Source of the DNA: a virus
IMG/VR virus record: IMGVR_UViG_3300033153_008411
Span: 1 to 63,346 of that record
Length of the DNA: 63,346 bases
Direction: 5' to 3' (one strand)
Made by a program: the position numbers and the translations under genes. Positions within the stretch are counted from its first letter, which is position 1. Each line of letters opens with the position of its first letter. The notes under the pieces were generated by a model. That model saw nothing but the letters and a program-made list of their open reading frames with translations, was not told the origin of the DNA and ran no database searches. Shown here one piece after another: positions 48,860 through 57,073 of this stretch.

Positions 48860-49246
48860 TTACATATCCATTAAGTCAACAACTAAGTCTGGATCTAATA
48901 TCATTTTTCTGGCTTGTTTGGATTGTTGTATTGCTAAGGCTTGTGTTTTTCTGGAAGGGTTGCTGATACTACCGATAAGTTTCCAATCTTTTTCTATGGC
49001 TTTTTGAACACTTTTTTCGGATGGTTCTACTAAGTACAGGATATATTTAGGATTTTCCTCTACCATTTTTAGTTGATATTCTTCGGGTATGTGGCCTTTG
49101 AACCAATGAAGATAATAATAAGATAAATCATTATCTTTAATATATCTTGCAACGGCATCAAAATTGGCACCATTTAAACAATCATCTTGTAAGGATACAG
49201 GTAGTGGATTCATATCTGTATATTTCCAACCTAAGATATCTCTCAT
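48860..49246 (-). CDS. DUF4116-like repeat protein, small
   Basis: 128 residues made almost only of the helical repeat: LKMVEENPKYILYLVEPSEK, VQKAIEKDWKLIGSISNPSR, TQALAIQQSKQARKMILDPD, end LVVDLMDM. It carries the tail although no gene overlaps its stop (the next start is 71 bases away behind a promoter). GATAAATA, one mismatch from the late consensus, lies about 30 bases upstream. Confidence 0.68.
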   Translation of the reverse strand: MRDILGWKYTDMNPLPVSLQDDCLNGANFDAVARYIKDNDLSYYYLHWFKGHIPEEYQLKMVEENPKYILYLVEPSEKSVQKAIEKDWKLIGSISNPSRKTQALAIQQSKQARKMILDPDLVVDLMDM

Positions 49247-49288
49247 AGTTTTAAAATTTCATTTGTGTACCTTTATTTATCGTTCGTT

Positions 49289-49660
49289 TGGTGGAGATGT
49301 CGGCATCGAAGCCGAGTTTCGGTAACTAACAAAACTAAGATTTATTCACGATTATAGAATTATTTTAATTTTAAAACATTTGTTTAAATAATTCAAAAAA
49401 CAAATATTCGATCAAGTAAAATGTCCTGATCATATCCTTGATTTATAATCAGTAAAGCCTGAATAAAAATGACATGTTTTGTGTACTATCAGGCATACTG
49501 CACAAAACACGTAAATTAAGCCGCTATTGCGGCAAAATTTAAAGAATAATCGCTGTTGTTTGCGTTTATTTTTTAGTCAAATTTTAAGGTAGACCATTAA
49601 GACTAACTACCAATCGAATTCTTAATTTCATTCATGTTCCGGTCTTAGCCTTTCACCCCC
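49289..49660 (-). ncRNA. ssrA: tmRNA (ssrA)
   Basis: 372 bases on the minus strand. The 5' GGGGGTG (49654-49660) pairs over 7 bp (two G-U) with CATCTCC (49293-49299), followed by A and an encoded CCA (49289-49292). Before it is a T-arm, TCGGC-TTCGAT-GCCGA. The tag frame starts with GCA 49561-49563 after TAAAC and reads ANNSDYSLNFAAIAA then TAA (49516-49518), the usual resume-codon context (GCA AAC AAC) and an Ala-rich degradation end. The molecule rescues stalled ribosomes and tags products for proteolysis. The T-loop has six bases if the stem has five pairs. The 5' end overlaps the stop of the upstream gene by eight bases. Confidence 0.88.
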
Positions 49661-49925
49661 ACATTGTTACTTCTCTAAATCTTGGAATCGATGTAGCTTG
49701 ATCAACAAATATATACGGAATTTTTTCAACATTTCGTTCAAAGGTTGTAATCATTTTAACTTCTTGCTTTGAAACTTCAAGCCAAAGAAATAACAGTTTA
49801 TCACCTACTTGAATTTTATCTTTTGTGATATCATCAACAGTTTCTTCTTTTTTCTGTAATCCGTTAATGTCATCATCCGAAAAAGCAACTGCTCTTTCTA
49901 GCTGTTCTTCGAAATATTCTATCAT
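49653..49925 (-). CDS. Hypothetical protein overlapping tmRNA 5' end
   Basis: 90 residues. Acidic helical start (EYFEEQLERAVAFSDDDIN) then a beta-like half (VGDKLLFLWLEVSKQEVKMI) ending EVTMWG. The stop TGA (49653-49655) lies in the first bases of the tmRNA, so both are probably cut from one late transcript. Not recognised. Confidence 0.65.
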   Translation of the reverse strand: MIEYFEEQLERAVAFSDDDINGLQKKEETVDDITKDKIQVGDKLLFLWLEVSKQEVKMITTFERNVEKIPYIFVDQATSIPRFREVTMWG

Positions 49926-50131
49926 TATTTATTCTCCTTTGAATATCCATCTTTAGCCCAACCCCCGCCTTTCAGTGAAAAGTTCGTGCCGGTCGGTACA
50001 GCAAATTGCATTAAGCACGAGCATTCTGGACACTTAGGTGGATTTTCTTTTTCTTGGTTATGCTGCTTAAAACTTAGAAATTTTTCTTCGTTATGGCCGC
50101 AATTTTTGCATTCTAATTCGTAATATGGCAT
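49925..50131 (-). CDS. FmdB-type zinc-ribbon protein 1
   Basis: 68 residues. MPYYELECKNCGHNEEKFLS then KCPECSCLMQFAVPTG is the CxxC...CxxC FmdB/DUF-type regulatory zinc ribbon. A paralogue lies at 55133-55420. It starts 21 bases after the late promoter at 50152-50159, with TAATG coupling to the next gene. Function in phages unknown. Confidence 0.75.
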   Translation of the reverse strand: MPYYELECKNCGHNEEKFLSFKQHNQEKENPPKCPECSCLMQFAVPTGTNFSLKGGGWAKDGYSKENK

Positions 50132-50151
50132 CTTTATTCTTCTTAAAACTT

Positions 50152-50159
50152 TATTTATA
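50152..50159 (-). promoter_or_regulatory. T4-type late promoter upstream of FmdB gene and tmRNA
   Basis: The minus strand reads ATTATAAATAAAGT, exact TATAAATA, 21 bases before ATG 50131. As at 24505-24512 the box overlaps the final Leu codon and stop of a tagged gene. It would place the tmRNA under late control. Confidence 0.55.
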
Positions 50160-51069
50160 ATTCCATAAGAGTTGCTGCCTGATCCATTACATCCATCGAA
50201 ATATCAAAATCGTACAAATGTGTAACAGCCCAATATTGACCCAACGAACCGATATGCCCGTTTTTATCTTTTTTAAGTTGATATTTTCTTGTTTGTTTTG
50301 TTTTTTTAATTTCGAAAGGATGTGGTTTTTTGTAAAAATAAAGTCTTTTAGATGATAAACAACGAAATGCATAAACTCTTTGAAACTTTACATCTTTACT
50401 TAATGTAGAGTTATTCCTATAATACTCTGCCATATATGGTGCGTAATCACATTCTGCAATAAATTTTCCTAAATATTTTTTACGTGTTGAATGTGTACCA
50501 ACGAGAGCTGTATCACCGGGCTTCATTTCATTTAAACTTTTATGTTCTTTTTTTGCTTTTTTATGAGCTTCATAATCTTCAGTCCCGTATTGAACTAAAA
50601 AGAAACCATCATGTCCTAATCTTGTTGCAAGAACATATTTACTTAAAAGTTTCTTTTTAACGATTCCTTCAAAATTTAAAATCCGATTTAGGCATTTAGA
50701 AGAAACATCAACAGTAAAATCATCATCGATGCATTTAAGCTTGACACTATAAAACCCTAAAGGACCATCTAAATAATATTCCTTTGGTGTATTATTTAAT
50801 ACGATAGCTTTTTTTTTCGTGTATCTACCATTTTGGTATGATTCAATATATTTAAATTTTTTATCATCCACTAAAGCTTGCACTACATGATTATGTGGAT
50901 GAATTTTTAAATATTTCCGTATATCGTGAAAAGGTGCTCTTTTTGCTTTCTTTGGTTTTTCTGTTTTTAATTTCATTTTTAATCTTATTTTTTCTTTTTT
51001 CATTACAGCATTTATTTTTTGTATTTTAAATGTTGCTATTCTTAGATTTTTTATTCCTTGTCTTGGCAT
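50155..51069 (-). CDS. Hypothetical basic protein with C-terminal tag
   Basis: 304 residues, strongly basic, especially 1-50 (KKEKIRLKMKLKTEKPKKAK). The centre has beta segments (PLGFYSVKLKCIDDDFTVDV; FLVQYGTEDYEAHKKAKK) and a GDTALVGTHSTRKKYLG turn; the end is ISMDVMDQAATLMEL. RNA or DNA binding is plausible from charge only. Directly follows the ribonucleotide reductase gene. Confidence 0.65.
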   Translation of the reverse strand: MPRQGIKNLRIATFKIQKINAVMKKEKIRLKMKLKTEKPKKAKRAPFHDIRKYLKIHPHNHVVQALVDDKKFKYIESYQNGRYTKKKAIVLNNTPKEYYLDGPLGFYSVKLKCIDDDFTVDVSSKCLNRILNFEGIVKKKLLSKYVLATRLGHDGFFLVQYGTEDYEAHKKAKKEHKSLNEMKPGDTALVGTHSTRKKYLGKFIAECDYAPYMAEYYRNNSTLSKDVKFQRVYAFRCLSSKRLYFYKKPHPFEIKKTKQTRKYQLKKDKNGHIGSLGQYWAVTHLYDFDISMDVMDQAATLMEL

Positions 51070-51071
51070 TT

Positions 51072-53000
51072 TTAAAATAATTCACATGAAGCAGATCCAG
51101 AACAAGCTAATTCTTGTGCACCTTGTGTGTAATCCTCAGATTCAAATTGTTCTAAATCATCAAAATTAATATCACTCGGAAAATCAACACATAAGTCTTT
51201 GTATTTTTCTTCTGTTATTTCTTGGTATGGTGCTAATTGGTAAACACCTGAATCATAAGGTAGAAAACTGATACCCGACATATCATCCCAATGTGTTCGT
51301 ACCCATGCTGCCACTTGTAACCACTCTTCATCACGAACGTAAACTGTTATACTTGGTTCGTGCTCACACCAAGAATCTTTTACGATCTTCCAATGCTCTA
51401 GTTGTTCTAAAGCTGTCTTATCATATCGAAATGTACACTTTTTGCTCGGTGCTTTTATTGGAAATTCGAAAACAGCTGTTGTAAAATTATCAATTGTTTG
51501 TCCATTTTCAGGTTTCCAAGGTACATTCTTTTCGATTAAATATTTTGTTATTGCGTCTGTTGCTGTCGATCTGACTCGACGAATGTAGTACGGTGCAAAA
51601 CGAGCATGTATACCCGGTGAACAACCAACTCTTTGAGAAACTGTCCCTGAAGGTTTTGTACATGTTATAGCGACCGGCATATTAATATCAAGTGCTTTCG
51701 ACCATTTCTTAGCTACGTTAATAGCAGTTTCACGCATAGCAACTAGCCAATCTTCCATTCGTTCTGGTTTCTTTTCGTTTGAAAGCACCGGGTGATCCAT
51801 TATACCTGATAACGAAACACCTAATAATCTTTCTTCTTCGCAATTCTTTTTCCAATCTTCATCAATAAAATGAAAATCAGTTAATGTACTTTGAAGTATA
51901 CCTAATATTGTAGCAAACTTAACCTTCTCTTGCAAGCTATTTAATGTATCTTGTGGTCGAACGATTACTTCACTGAGATTACAGAATTGTTTGGATCTTA
52001 AAAAGATCTCAGCACAAGGATTTAAACCAAAATCCCAATCTGGATCACGTCTTCCAATTTCAGCAATTTTTTTCTTTGCGCCTTCACGGTTAAAAATACC
52101 ACGCTCACCAGTTCCAGAAGTCATAAGATTGATCCACTCTTCTAGAAAAATACTCATCTCTGGTTTTTCGGTGTACGCAACTGAATTATTCGCTAACTCT
52201 CTTTGTGGGTTTGAATCCCAAAAATTCCCAGACTTTGCACCACGCATTCTCAAATCGGATAAATTCGAAAGAGAAATTAAAGCAGACCTTCGTACACCCC
52301 CAACAACAACGGCTTCAGCGATCCCGCATACAATATCGTGACACTCTAAAGAACTCAATTTTGGACCTTGTGAATTCAAAAAAGTATTAGCAATAAATTT
52401 CATTGCTTTTTCTAGTGGTTCTGGTCCTGATGCTCGACCACCAAAAGTTTTTAAAATCGCACCGGACGGTCGGACCAAAGAAAAATCAATAGTGGGAATT
52501 ATCCCTTTATACAGGTACTCTATTAGCTCGTTTACAGCTACAGCCCATCCCATTTTACTGTCTTCTACAACAACAATTATTTCTGATATTTTTTCTAGCT
52601 TCGGTGGCAGATCAGGTAAACAATTTATTACTTGTCGTTCTACTGATATACCAACACCAGCCCCGTTCATCAGTAAATACAGAACATCTGAAAAGGCTTT
52701 CGGTGTATTGATCTCCAAATAGGAGCAATTATAAGCGGCAATATTCTCTCTTGCTAGTGCTGGACCAGCCGACCAAAGTGCTCGCATTGAAGGCATTACT
52801 TGTAAATCTAATACGTATTGTTTTGCTTTTTGAAATTGTTTTTTAAGTGTTTCTGGTACTCGTTCGTCAAAGAAGTCAAAATATCTATCTATTGTTTCCG
52901 GCCAATGTTCTCTACGTTCTTTATCGTAATCCCATCTTGAGTATCGGCTTTTGTATATAAACCTTTCGTATATTTGCTCTACTTGTTTTCCACTTGACAT
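51072..53000 (-). CDS. Class II (adenosylcobalamin-dependent) ribonucleoside-triphosphate reductase
   Basis: 642 residues. Substrate-site and radical-site motifs: AAYNCSYLEINTPKAFSDVL, MNGAGVGISVERQVI, FGGRASGPEPL, TGERGIFNREGAKKK, and NPCAEIFLRSKQFCNLSE, with a C-terminal CSGSASC redox pair. The arrangement fits monomeric B12-dependent RTPR (NrdJ), not the NrdA/NrdB pair of T4; no small subunit is present. It makes dNTPs without oxygen and depends on host or medium cobalamin. Directly upstream of the 50155-51069 gene with a two-base gap. Confidence 0.85.
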   Translation of the reverse strand: MSSGKQVEQIYERFIYKSRYSRWDYDKERREHWPETIDRYFDFFDERVPETLKKQFQKAKQYVLDLQVMPSMRALWSAGPALARENIAAYNCSYLEINTPKAFSDVLYLLMNGAGVGISVERQVINCLPDLPPKLEKISEIIVVVEDSKMGWAVAVNELIEYLYKGIIPTIDFSLVRPSGAILKTFGGRASGPEPLEKAMKFIANTFLNSQGPKLSSLECHDIVCGIAEAVVVGGVRRSALISLSNLSDLRMRGAKSGNFWDSNPQRELANNSVAYTEKPEMSIFLEEWINLMTSGTGERGIFNREGAKKKIAEIGRRDPDWDFGLNPCAEIFLRSKQFCNLSEVIVRPQDTLNSLQEKVKFATILGILQSTLTDFHFIDEDWKKNCEEERLLGVSLSGIMDHPVLSNEKKPERMEDWLVAMRETAINVAKKWSKALDINMPVAITCTKPSGTVSQRVGCSPGIHARFAPYYIRRVRSTATDAITKYLIEKNVPWKPENGQTIDNFTTAVFEFPIKAPSKKCTFRYDKTALEQLEHWKIVKDSWCEHEPSITVYVRDEEWLQVAAWVRTHWDDMSGISFLPYDSGVYQLAPYQEITEEKYKDLCVDFPSDINFDDLEQFESEDYTQGAQELACSGSASCELF

Positions 53001-53009
53001 TATTCTCCA

Positions 53010-53273
53010 TTATTTTGTAAAGTAACCGTTTATTTTTATATCTGATTTTTTTTCATCGTCTTCAATAGAATCAATGAATTTGGACATATCAGCAAACCCT
53101 CTTAATAATTTTGTAATTAATTCTTTAGTTTCTATAAATGTTAATTCGAAATTATGACTATAATGAGCTTCTTCTGAATAAATTCGCATATTTAAAAAAG
53201 ATTCTTTATGATCGCCCCACGATTCTTGATTATTTGCGTATATTTCAAGTTCTTTGTTATTTTTTAATCTCAT
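53010..53273 (-). CDS. Family H small protein 6
   Basis: 87 residues. Family H copies share a short beta segment followed by the helix (E/N)xx(x)LIxxLLxx(Y/F). Here HNFELTFIETKELITKLLRG then FADMSKF. Acidic tail. Last of the array, ten bases before the reductase gene. Confidence 0.62.
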   Translation of the reverse strand: MRLKNNKELEIYANNQESWGDHKESFLNMRIYSEEAHYSHNFELTFIETKELITKLLRGFADMSKFIDSIEDDEKKSDIKINGYFTK

Positions 53274-53493
53274 TTTTTACCCACACTTTCAATAATTTTT
53301 TTGTTAATTCTACCATTTGATTTTCAGTGAAAATGATATCGTGGATATCACCGCTATCACGATCAATAAATGAAAACATCGCTCTAGAATCATCTAGATC
53401 CGGTGGATCTGGATGTTTTCTTTCTATTTCGAATCTGTCGTATATAGCTAAAACTCTAACGTGACATTTTAAGGTTGATGATTTGTTTTGCAT
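53257..53493 (-). CDS. Family H small protein 5
   Basis: 78 residues. CHVRVLAIYDRFEIERKH strands; HDIIFTENQMVELTKKLLKV then WVKNEI. Overlaps the next gene by 17 bases. Confidence 0.62.
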   Translation of the reverse strand: MQNKSSTLKCHVRVLAIYDRFEIERKHPDPPDLDDSRAMFSFIDRDSGDIHDIIFTENQMVELTKKLLKVWVKNEIKK

Positions 53494-53659
53494 ACATTTT
53501 CAATAGATCGTTGATTAAATGTTTTAATTGTTTTTCATTTATATTAATATCGATAGTATCAGGTGTATTAAGACTCTCTTTAAGTATCATAGAAATATAG
53601 TACCGCCCATTACCTAATGCAAATATTTTCATTGCGTTTTCATGTGGGTATAGTTCCAT
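53456..53659 (-). CDS. Family H small protein 4
   Basis: 67 residues. NGRYYISMILKES strand pair; IDININEKQLKHLINDLLKM then YAKQI. Overlaps the next gene by 38 bases. Confidence 0.62.
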   Translation of the reverse strand: MELYPHENAMKIFALGNGRYYISMILKESLNTPDTIDININEKQLKHLINDLLKMYAKQIINLKMSR

Positions 53660-53883
53660 TAGAAATTCCGTTTTTTGGTTTTGAGTCTTAAGTACCCGGA
53701 TAAAAGTTGCCTAATTAATTTGAATACTATTGAACTGTCTATTTCCATTTTATATTGAACACTCATAGACGTGTTATAACCATTATCGTGATGGAAAAAA
53801 ACAGTCAAACCATTAGGATTATCATTAATGTACGTTACTTGCGTATCTTTTACCTTAACCAGTATTACTGTCGGTGTTGTCAT
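53659..53883 (-). CDS. Family H small protein 3
   Basis: 74 residues from ATG 53883 (one codon upstream is a TTG). VILVKVKDTQVTYINDNPNG strands; KMEIDSSIVFKLIRQLLSGY helix; basic end LKTKKRNF. Confidence 0.62.
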   Translation of the reverse strand: MTTPTVILVKVKDTQVTYINDNPNGLTVFFHHDNGYNTSMSVQYKMEIDSSIVFKLIRQLLSGYLRLKTKKRNF

Positions 53884-54223
53884 CAAGTTCCTTTTTCCAA
53901 TTTAACATCAGTTCACCAATTTCTTCGATATGATCTTCATTTCGAAATATGAATTCAGTGCTAATTTCTAAATGACCCTTGAATAAAAATAAAAATCTTT
54001 GCTTAATTTGTTTCCATAATTCTTTCAAACTACGGTCGTAAATTCTTGAAGATAGATTTGTATAGATAATAAAAGATGTCATTTTATCTTTTTTATCTCT
54101 GGAAATTTCAAACTCTAGTGAATGTTTTTCGTACTGGCAATCGCACGTTGTCCGGTAGACAATAGTATCCGGGTATTCGAATACGCATTCTTTTTGTGGA
54201 CGTTTATTATTTATTGTTTTCAT
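53855..54223 (-). CDS. Family H-related protein 2
   Basis: 122 residues, longer than siblings. The end ISTEFIFRNEDHIEEIGELM then LNWKKELD is the family pattern in weaker form; the front has strands CQYEKHSLEFEISRD and an amphipathic helix. Membership less certain. Confidence 0.55.
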   Translation of the reverse strand: MKTINNKRPQKECVFEYPDTIVYRTTCDCQYEKHSLEFEISRDKKDKMTSFIIYTNLSSRIYDRSLKELWKQIKQRFLFLFKGHLEISTEFIFRNEDHIEEIGELMLNWKKELDDNTDSNTG

Positions 54224-54461
54224 TATTTTTTTTATAAAAATTTTTTGATTCTACGTAAGCACGTAGTAGTTGTTCTATAAGTGTTTCATTTTCAGCAAGA
54301 CTTAATTCAAAACTTTGAAAAGAATGATTTTTATAGTCATCTATATGCACAGTTGTTATAATATCTGAAGGCCAAGCATACACATCACCGTCTTTTCCCT
54401 TCACATATTTGACATCATTGAATACTGAAAAACTTTTATTATGATTTTTCTTCCCATTCAT
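54207..54461 (-). CDS. Family H small protein 1
   Basis: 84 residues. QSFELSLAENETLIEQLLRA then YVESKNF closely parallels copy 6 (NFELTFIETKELITKLLRG). Preceded by a strand pair with KYVKGKDGDVYAWPSDI. Overlaps the deoxyribosyltransferase-like gene by 23 bases. Confidence 0.62.
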   Translation of the reverse strand: MNGKKNHNKSFSVFNDVKYVKGKDGDVYAWPSDIITTVHIDDYKNHSFQSFELSLAENETLIEQLLRAYVESKNFYKKNNENNK

Positions 54462-54786
54462 TAATCATCCTTGGAAAAGATTTTGTATTAGGATCATAAT
54501 TCTCATTTTCGATTACAACAATTTTTTTATGTAAAGCAAATGCAACTCCCATATCAAAATGTGATCCTTGACTATCTGAATTATAAAAAATGTGAACTTC
54601 ATCGGCGTATTTGATAGCTTCCATATTTTCTGTACAGATATCATAACCACACGCATCTTGTTTTGTATCACGTTTTGGAAGATGAACCTGATGACCATGA
54701 TGCTCTAAAAAATCTACGTAATCTTCCATCATTATTTGATTTTCTCTGGTAGCATCTCTGACACTACCGATAATAAAAATTTTCAT
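54439..54786 (-). CDS. Nucleoside 2-deoxyribosyltransferase-like protein
   Basis: 115 residues. KIFIIGSVRDATRENQIM, YDICTENMEAIKYADEVHIF and NSDSQGSHFDMGVAFALHKK follow the Nuc_deoxyrib_tr family (Rossmann-like, with the S-x-G-x-x-x-E/D-x-G-x-A active-site stretch; here the catalytic Glu position is Asp in HFDMG). It may act on deoxynucleosides or as a nucleotide hydrolase/sensor. Confidence 0.7.
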   Translation of the reverse strand: MKIFIIGSVRDATRENQIMMEDYVDFLEHHGHQVHLPKRDTKQDACGYDICTENMEAIKYADEVHIFYNSDSQGSHFDMGVAFALHKKIVVIENENYDPNTKSFPRMINEWEEKS

Positions 54787-55125
54787 TTATTCCTTGCATT
54801 TGATTGGTAAATTAACCGAAGCGGCCCATGTTCGTTGCTTTGGGTTTATTTTGTACATTTGCACTAATGAAACCGCTGAAGCACCAAAACCACCACTAGC
54901 ATTCGCTATATAAGCAAATTTGTAACTGTCAATGCACACTGAACCGTACTGAAATGTTGAATGAACATGGTTATCATGCTTTTTAATGGTATTGACATAC
55001 CCTGATACTTTAAATTTTACAGGAATTTCAGCTTTAACAAAATTAACACCTATAAATGTCAAAGCAACTAACATAAAACTCAAAATTATAAACGATCTAA
55101 TTATTGCATCTTTTTTCCAGTACAT
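54787..55125 (-). CDS. Membrane-anchored or secreted protein
   Basis: 112 residues from ATG 55125 (AAGGAAAAA site; the longer form runs into the FmdB gene). One transmembrane/signal segment (SFIILSFMLVALTFIGVNFV) ending at KAE, then a periplasmic-looking beta domain (KFKVSGYVNTIKKHDNHVHS; SVCIDSYKFAYIAN) with two Cys. Unknown; envelope or superinfection-related roles are possible. Confidence 0.65.
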   Translation of the reverse strand: MYWKKDAIIRSFIILSFMLVALTFIGVNFVKAEIPVKFKVSGYVNTIKKHDNHVHSTFQYGSVCIDSYKFAYIANASGGFGASAVSLVQMYKINPKQRTWAASVNLPIKCKE

Positions 55126-55132
55126 TTTTTCC

Positions 55133-55420
55133 TTATGAAATAAATTCACCTGATCGAATTTGAGATTCAACACGATTGTCTTGATCTCGTTTATGCTGAT
55201 CCCATTCATGAAGTTCAGTGTCTAATTCATTTTTTGATTGACTATCAAGTGCTTCGACTTGTGGATCACTAAAAAGCCCATGTAAATTTGGAGCTGTCAA
55301 TTGTTTTTTAAGTGGTGTTTTACACTTCGAGCATTTCTGTTCGTCTTGATAATTCTTTACTTTCAAAAATATTTCTTCTGTGTTTTCGCAATTCGGGCAT
55401 TTGTAATTATAAATCGGCAT
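55133..55420 (-). CDS. FmdB-type zinc-ribbon protein 2
   Basis: 95 residues. MPIYNYKCPNCENTEEIFLK and KCSKCKTPLKKQLTAPNLHG, a textbook FmdB ribbon, followed by a charged coil (LDTELHEWDQHKRDQDNRVE). Paralogue of 49925-50131. Confidence 0.78.
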   Translation of the reverse strand: MPIYNYKCPNCENTEEIFLKVKNYQDEQKCSKCKTPLKKQLTAPNLHGLFSDPQVEALDSQSKNELDTELHEWDQHKRDQDNRVESQIRSGEFIS

Positions 55421-55421
55421 C

Positions 55422-55583
55422 CTATTCCTCTTGTTCTTTACAGAATTCTTTAATAAAATTTCTTAACCATTCATTATTTTGCTTCAAATCTTCAATGTGT
55501 TTTTCTTTTTCTTTTAACAGAATTTTATTTTCATAAACAAATTGAATGCAAAGAAGTATTAAACCCGCAATAATAAAAGCCAT
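55422..55583 (-). CDS. Small single-pass membrane protein with coiled coil
   Basis: 53 residues. ATG 55583 overlaps the primase stop as TAATG, and the stop TAG is at 55422-55424. One transmembrane helix (MAFIIAGLILLCIQFVY) followed by a coiled coil (KILLKEKEKHIEDLKQNNEW). The layout is like inner-membrane spanin or holin-class proteins, but it is too short to be sure. Confidence 0.6.
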   Translation of the reverse strand: MAFIIAGLILLCIQFVYENKILLKEKEKHIEDLKQNNEWLRNFIKEFCKEQEE

Positions 55584-56563
55584 TATAATTGTAACCTCAC
55601 TTTTGCTTGAAATCCTGTAAAAATGTTATCTTTAATTATACTCGTGATTTCTTCCTTTGTAAAGCCATTCTGCATAGCCTTATTTGCATCTTTGTACTTA
55701 GACATAGACCTAGGCCAACAAAAGATCTTATGCCCATCGTCGGCGTATTTTAAGGATTTTTCTTTTCCCGGTTTGTCATTGTCAAAACAAAAAACAATAT
55801 CGGTAAGCTCAGACAGAAAGCGATTATTAATATCGGCACCCAAAGATGCAATAGCGTTATCTGTGGATAAGGAGTCAATGATTGACTCAAATATGAAGAC
55901 TGTGCTGCTTCTATCCACGTTAAAAAATCCATAAATTTTCCAACCGGCGTCAACAACAGTATGAAAAAATTTAGTACGTAAAGACCGACCCTGAAAACCA
56001 TAAACTTTTTTACCTTTATAGAATGGAAAAATAAGCATATCACGATAAGGAAGTAAAATTACTTCACTCTTTGTATTTACTATTGATAGATCAGGTGGAG
56101 AATAGAAAAGCCTATCAACGATTTTATTAGGGATTTTTCGCTTTTGGCAATATTCCACTACCTCTTCAACTTCTTGAGCCGGAATAAACCGATCATCTAA
56201 ATTGATAAAAGGTGGAATGTAAGACTCCACCTGACCACTTTCTTTAAAAATTTTTTTCTTTTTTCCTATCTCTCCTTTTTTTAGCTTCTCAATATATCCT
56301 TTCTTTTTTTCGATTAAAAAATCAGAGTAAATTGTTGGATAGTGCAACATCAAAAGATTCTCTAAAGATGTCGATCTAGGGCAATTGTGACAATAATAAG
56401 TCACGTAATTTTTCGACTGATCACCCCAAAGAATAAAACCACGTTTTTTCCGACCTTCAGAAGATCCTTCTTTACAGTACGGACAGGATAGGTTTAACCC
56501 CCCTGATATCGGCGTTGTATTCGGTACTCTATTCGCGTATTTAATCTGATCGTATTTGTCCAT
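55583..56563 (-). CDS. DNA primase, gp61-like
   Basis: 326 residues (T4 gp61 has 342). N-terminal zinc ribbon CPYC (about 27-30) and CHNC (about 58-61), then a linker and a Toprim domain with VFIFESIIDSLS (catalytic Glu) and IVFCFDNDKPGKE (DxD). Makes RNA primers for lagging-strand synthesis with a gp41-type helicase, which is not in this window. Confidence 0.82.
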   Translation of the reverse strand: MDKYDQIKYANRVPNTTPISGGLNLSCPYCKEGSSEGRKKRGFILWGDQSKNYVTYYCHNCPRSTSLENLLMLHYPTIYSDFLIEKKKGYIEKLKKGEIGKKKKIFKESGQVESYIPPFINLDDRFIPAQEVEEVVEYCQKRKIPNKIVDRLFYSPPDLSIVNTKSEVILLPYRDMLIFPFYKGKKVYGFQGRSLRTKFFHTVVDAGWKIYGFFNVDRSSTVFIFESIIDSLSTDNAIASLGADINNRFLSELTDIVFCFDNDKPGKEKSLKYADDGHKIFCWPRSMSKYKDANKAMQNGFTKEEITSIIKDNIFTGFQAKVRLQL

Positions 56564-56564
56564 C

Positions 56565-56795
56565 TTAACAAGCTAGATAACATGTTCCTTCTAAATTTTC
56601 GTTTAATTCTTCAACAACATCTGGTGTACAAGGTAATGTTTTTATTTTACCAACACCGAATGCTATTGATTTACAGTCTTCAGTACATTTTACCACATGT
56701 TCACAATGTAAGCAACAGATGTTCGATTCGTACCGGCAAAAACTCGGTCGAGTTTCAGCTGAACACCCTAATAATTTTGTATTTAGATTTGGCAT
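56565..56795 (-). CDS. Cys-rich small protein
   Basis: 76 residues with ten Cys, including CCLHCEHVVKCTEDCKS in the middle, likely one or two zinc sites. One-base gap before the primase. Resembles no family I know. Confidence 0.62.
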   Translation of the reverse strand: MPNLNTKLLGCSAETRPSFCRYESNICCLHCEHVVKCTEDCKSIAFGVGKIKTLPCTPDVVEELNENLEGTCYLAC

Positions 56796-56799
56796 TTTT

Positions 56800-57066
56800 T
56801 CATATTTTATTTAAGGCTGTTTCAGCCTTGGTTAATAAATCAGTCACGGAAGCTAATAGCTTCTTTTTCTGTTCAAAATCGGTTTGTTTATCGTGTTCAT
56901 CGTACAGTAAAAACTCGTATAGGTCTATAGCACTTAATACTGCTAACTTGTATTTGAGTATTTCTGGTGATGATATATCCGAAAGTTCATCAAACCGATT
57001 AAACAGATTTTCAGTGGAAATTTTACATTCTCTGATTTCTTCTTTTAAGTCTTTCCACTCTTTCAT
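56800..57066 (-). CDS. Hypothetical helical protein
   Basis: 88 residues, all-helical with heptad character (EWKDLKEEIRECKISTENLF; KKKLLASVTDLLTKAETALN). GGAG five bases upstream (CTGGAGTATTAATG). No family recognised. Confidence 0.62.
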   Translation of the reverse strand: MKEWKDLKEEIRECKISTENLFNRFDELSDISSPEILKYKLAVLSAIDLYEFLLYDEHDKQTDFEQKKKLLASVTDLLTKAETALNKI

Positions 57067-57073
57067 TAATACT

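Noticed and set aside
49247-49652. Hidden small coding genes in the ~400-base gap
   Set aside because: The interval is accounted for by the tmRNA; the only frame with meaning is its 15-codon tag.
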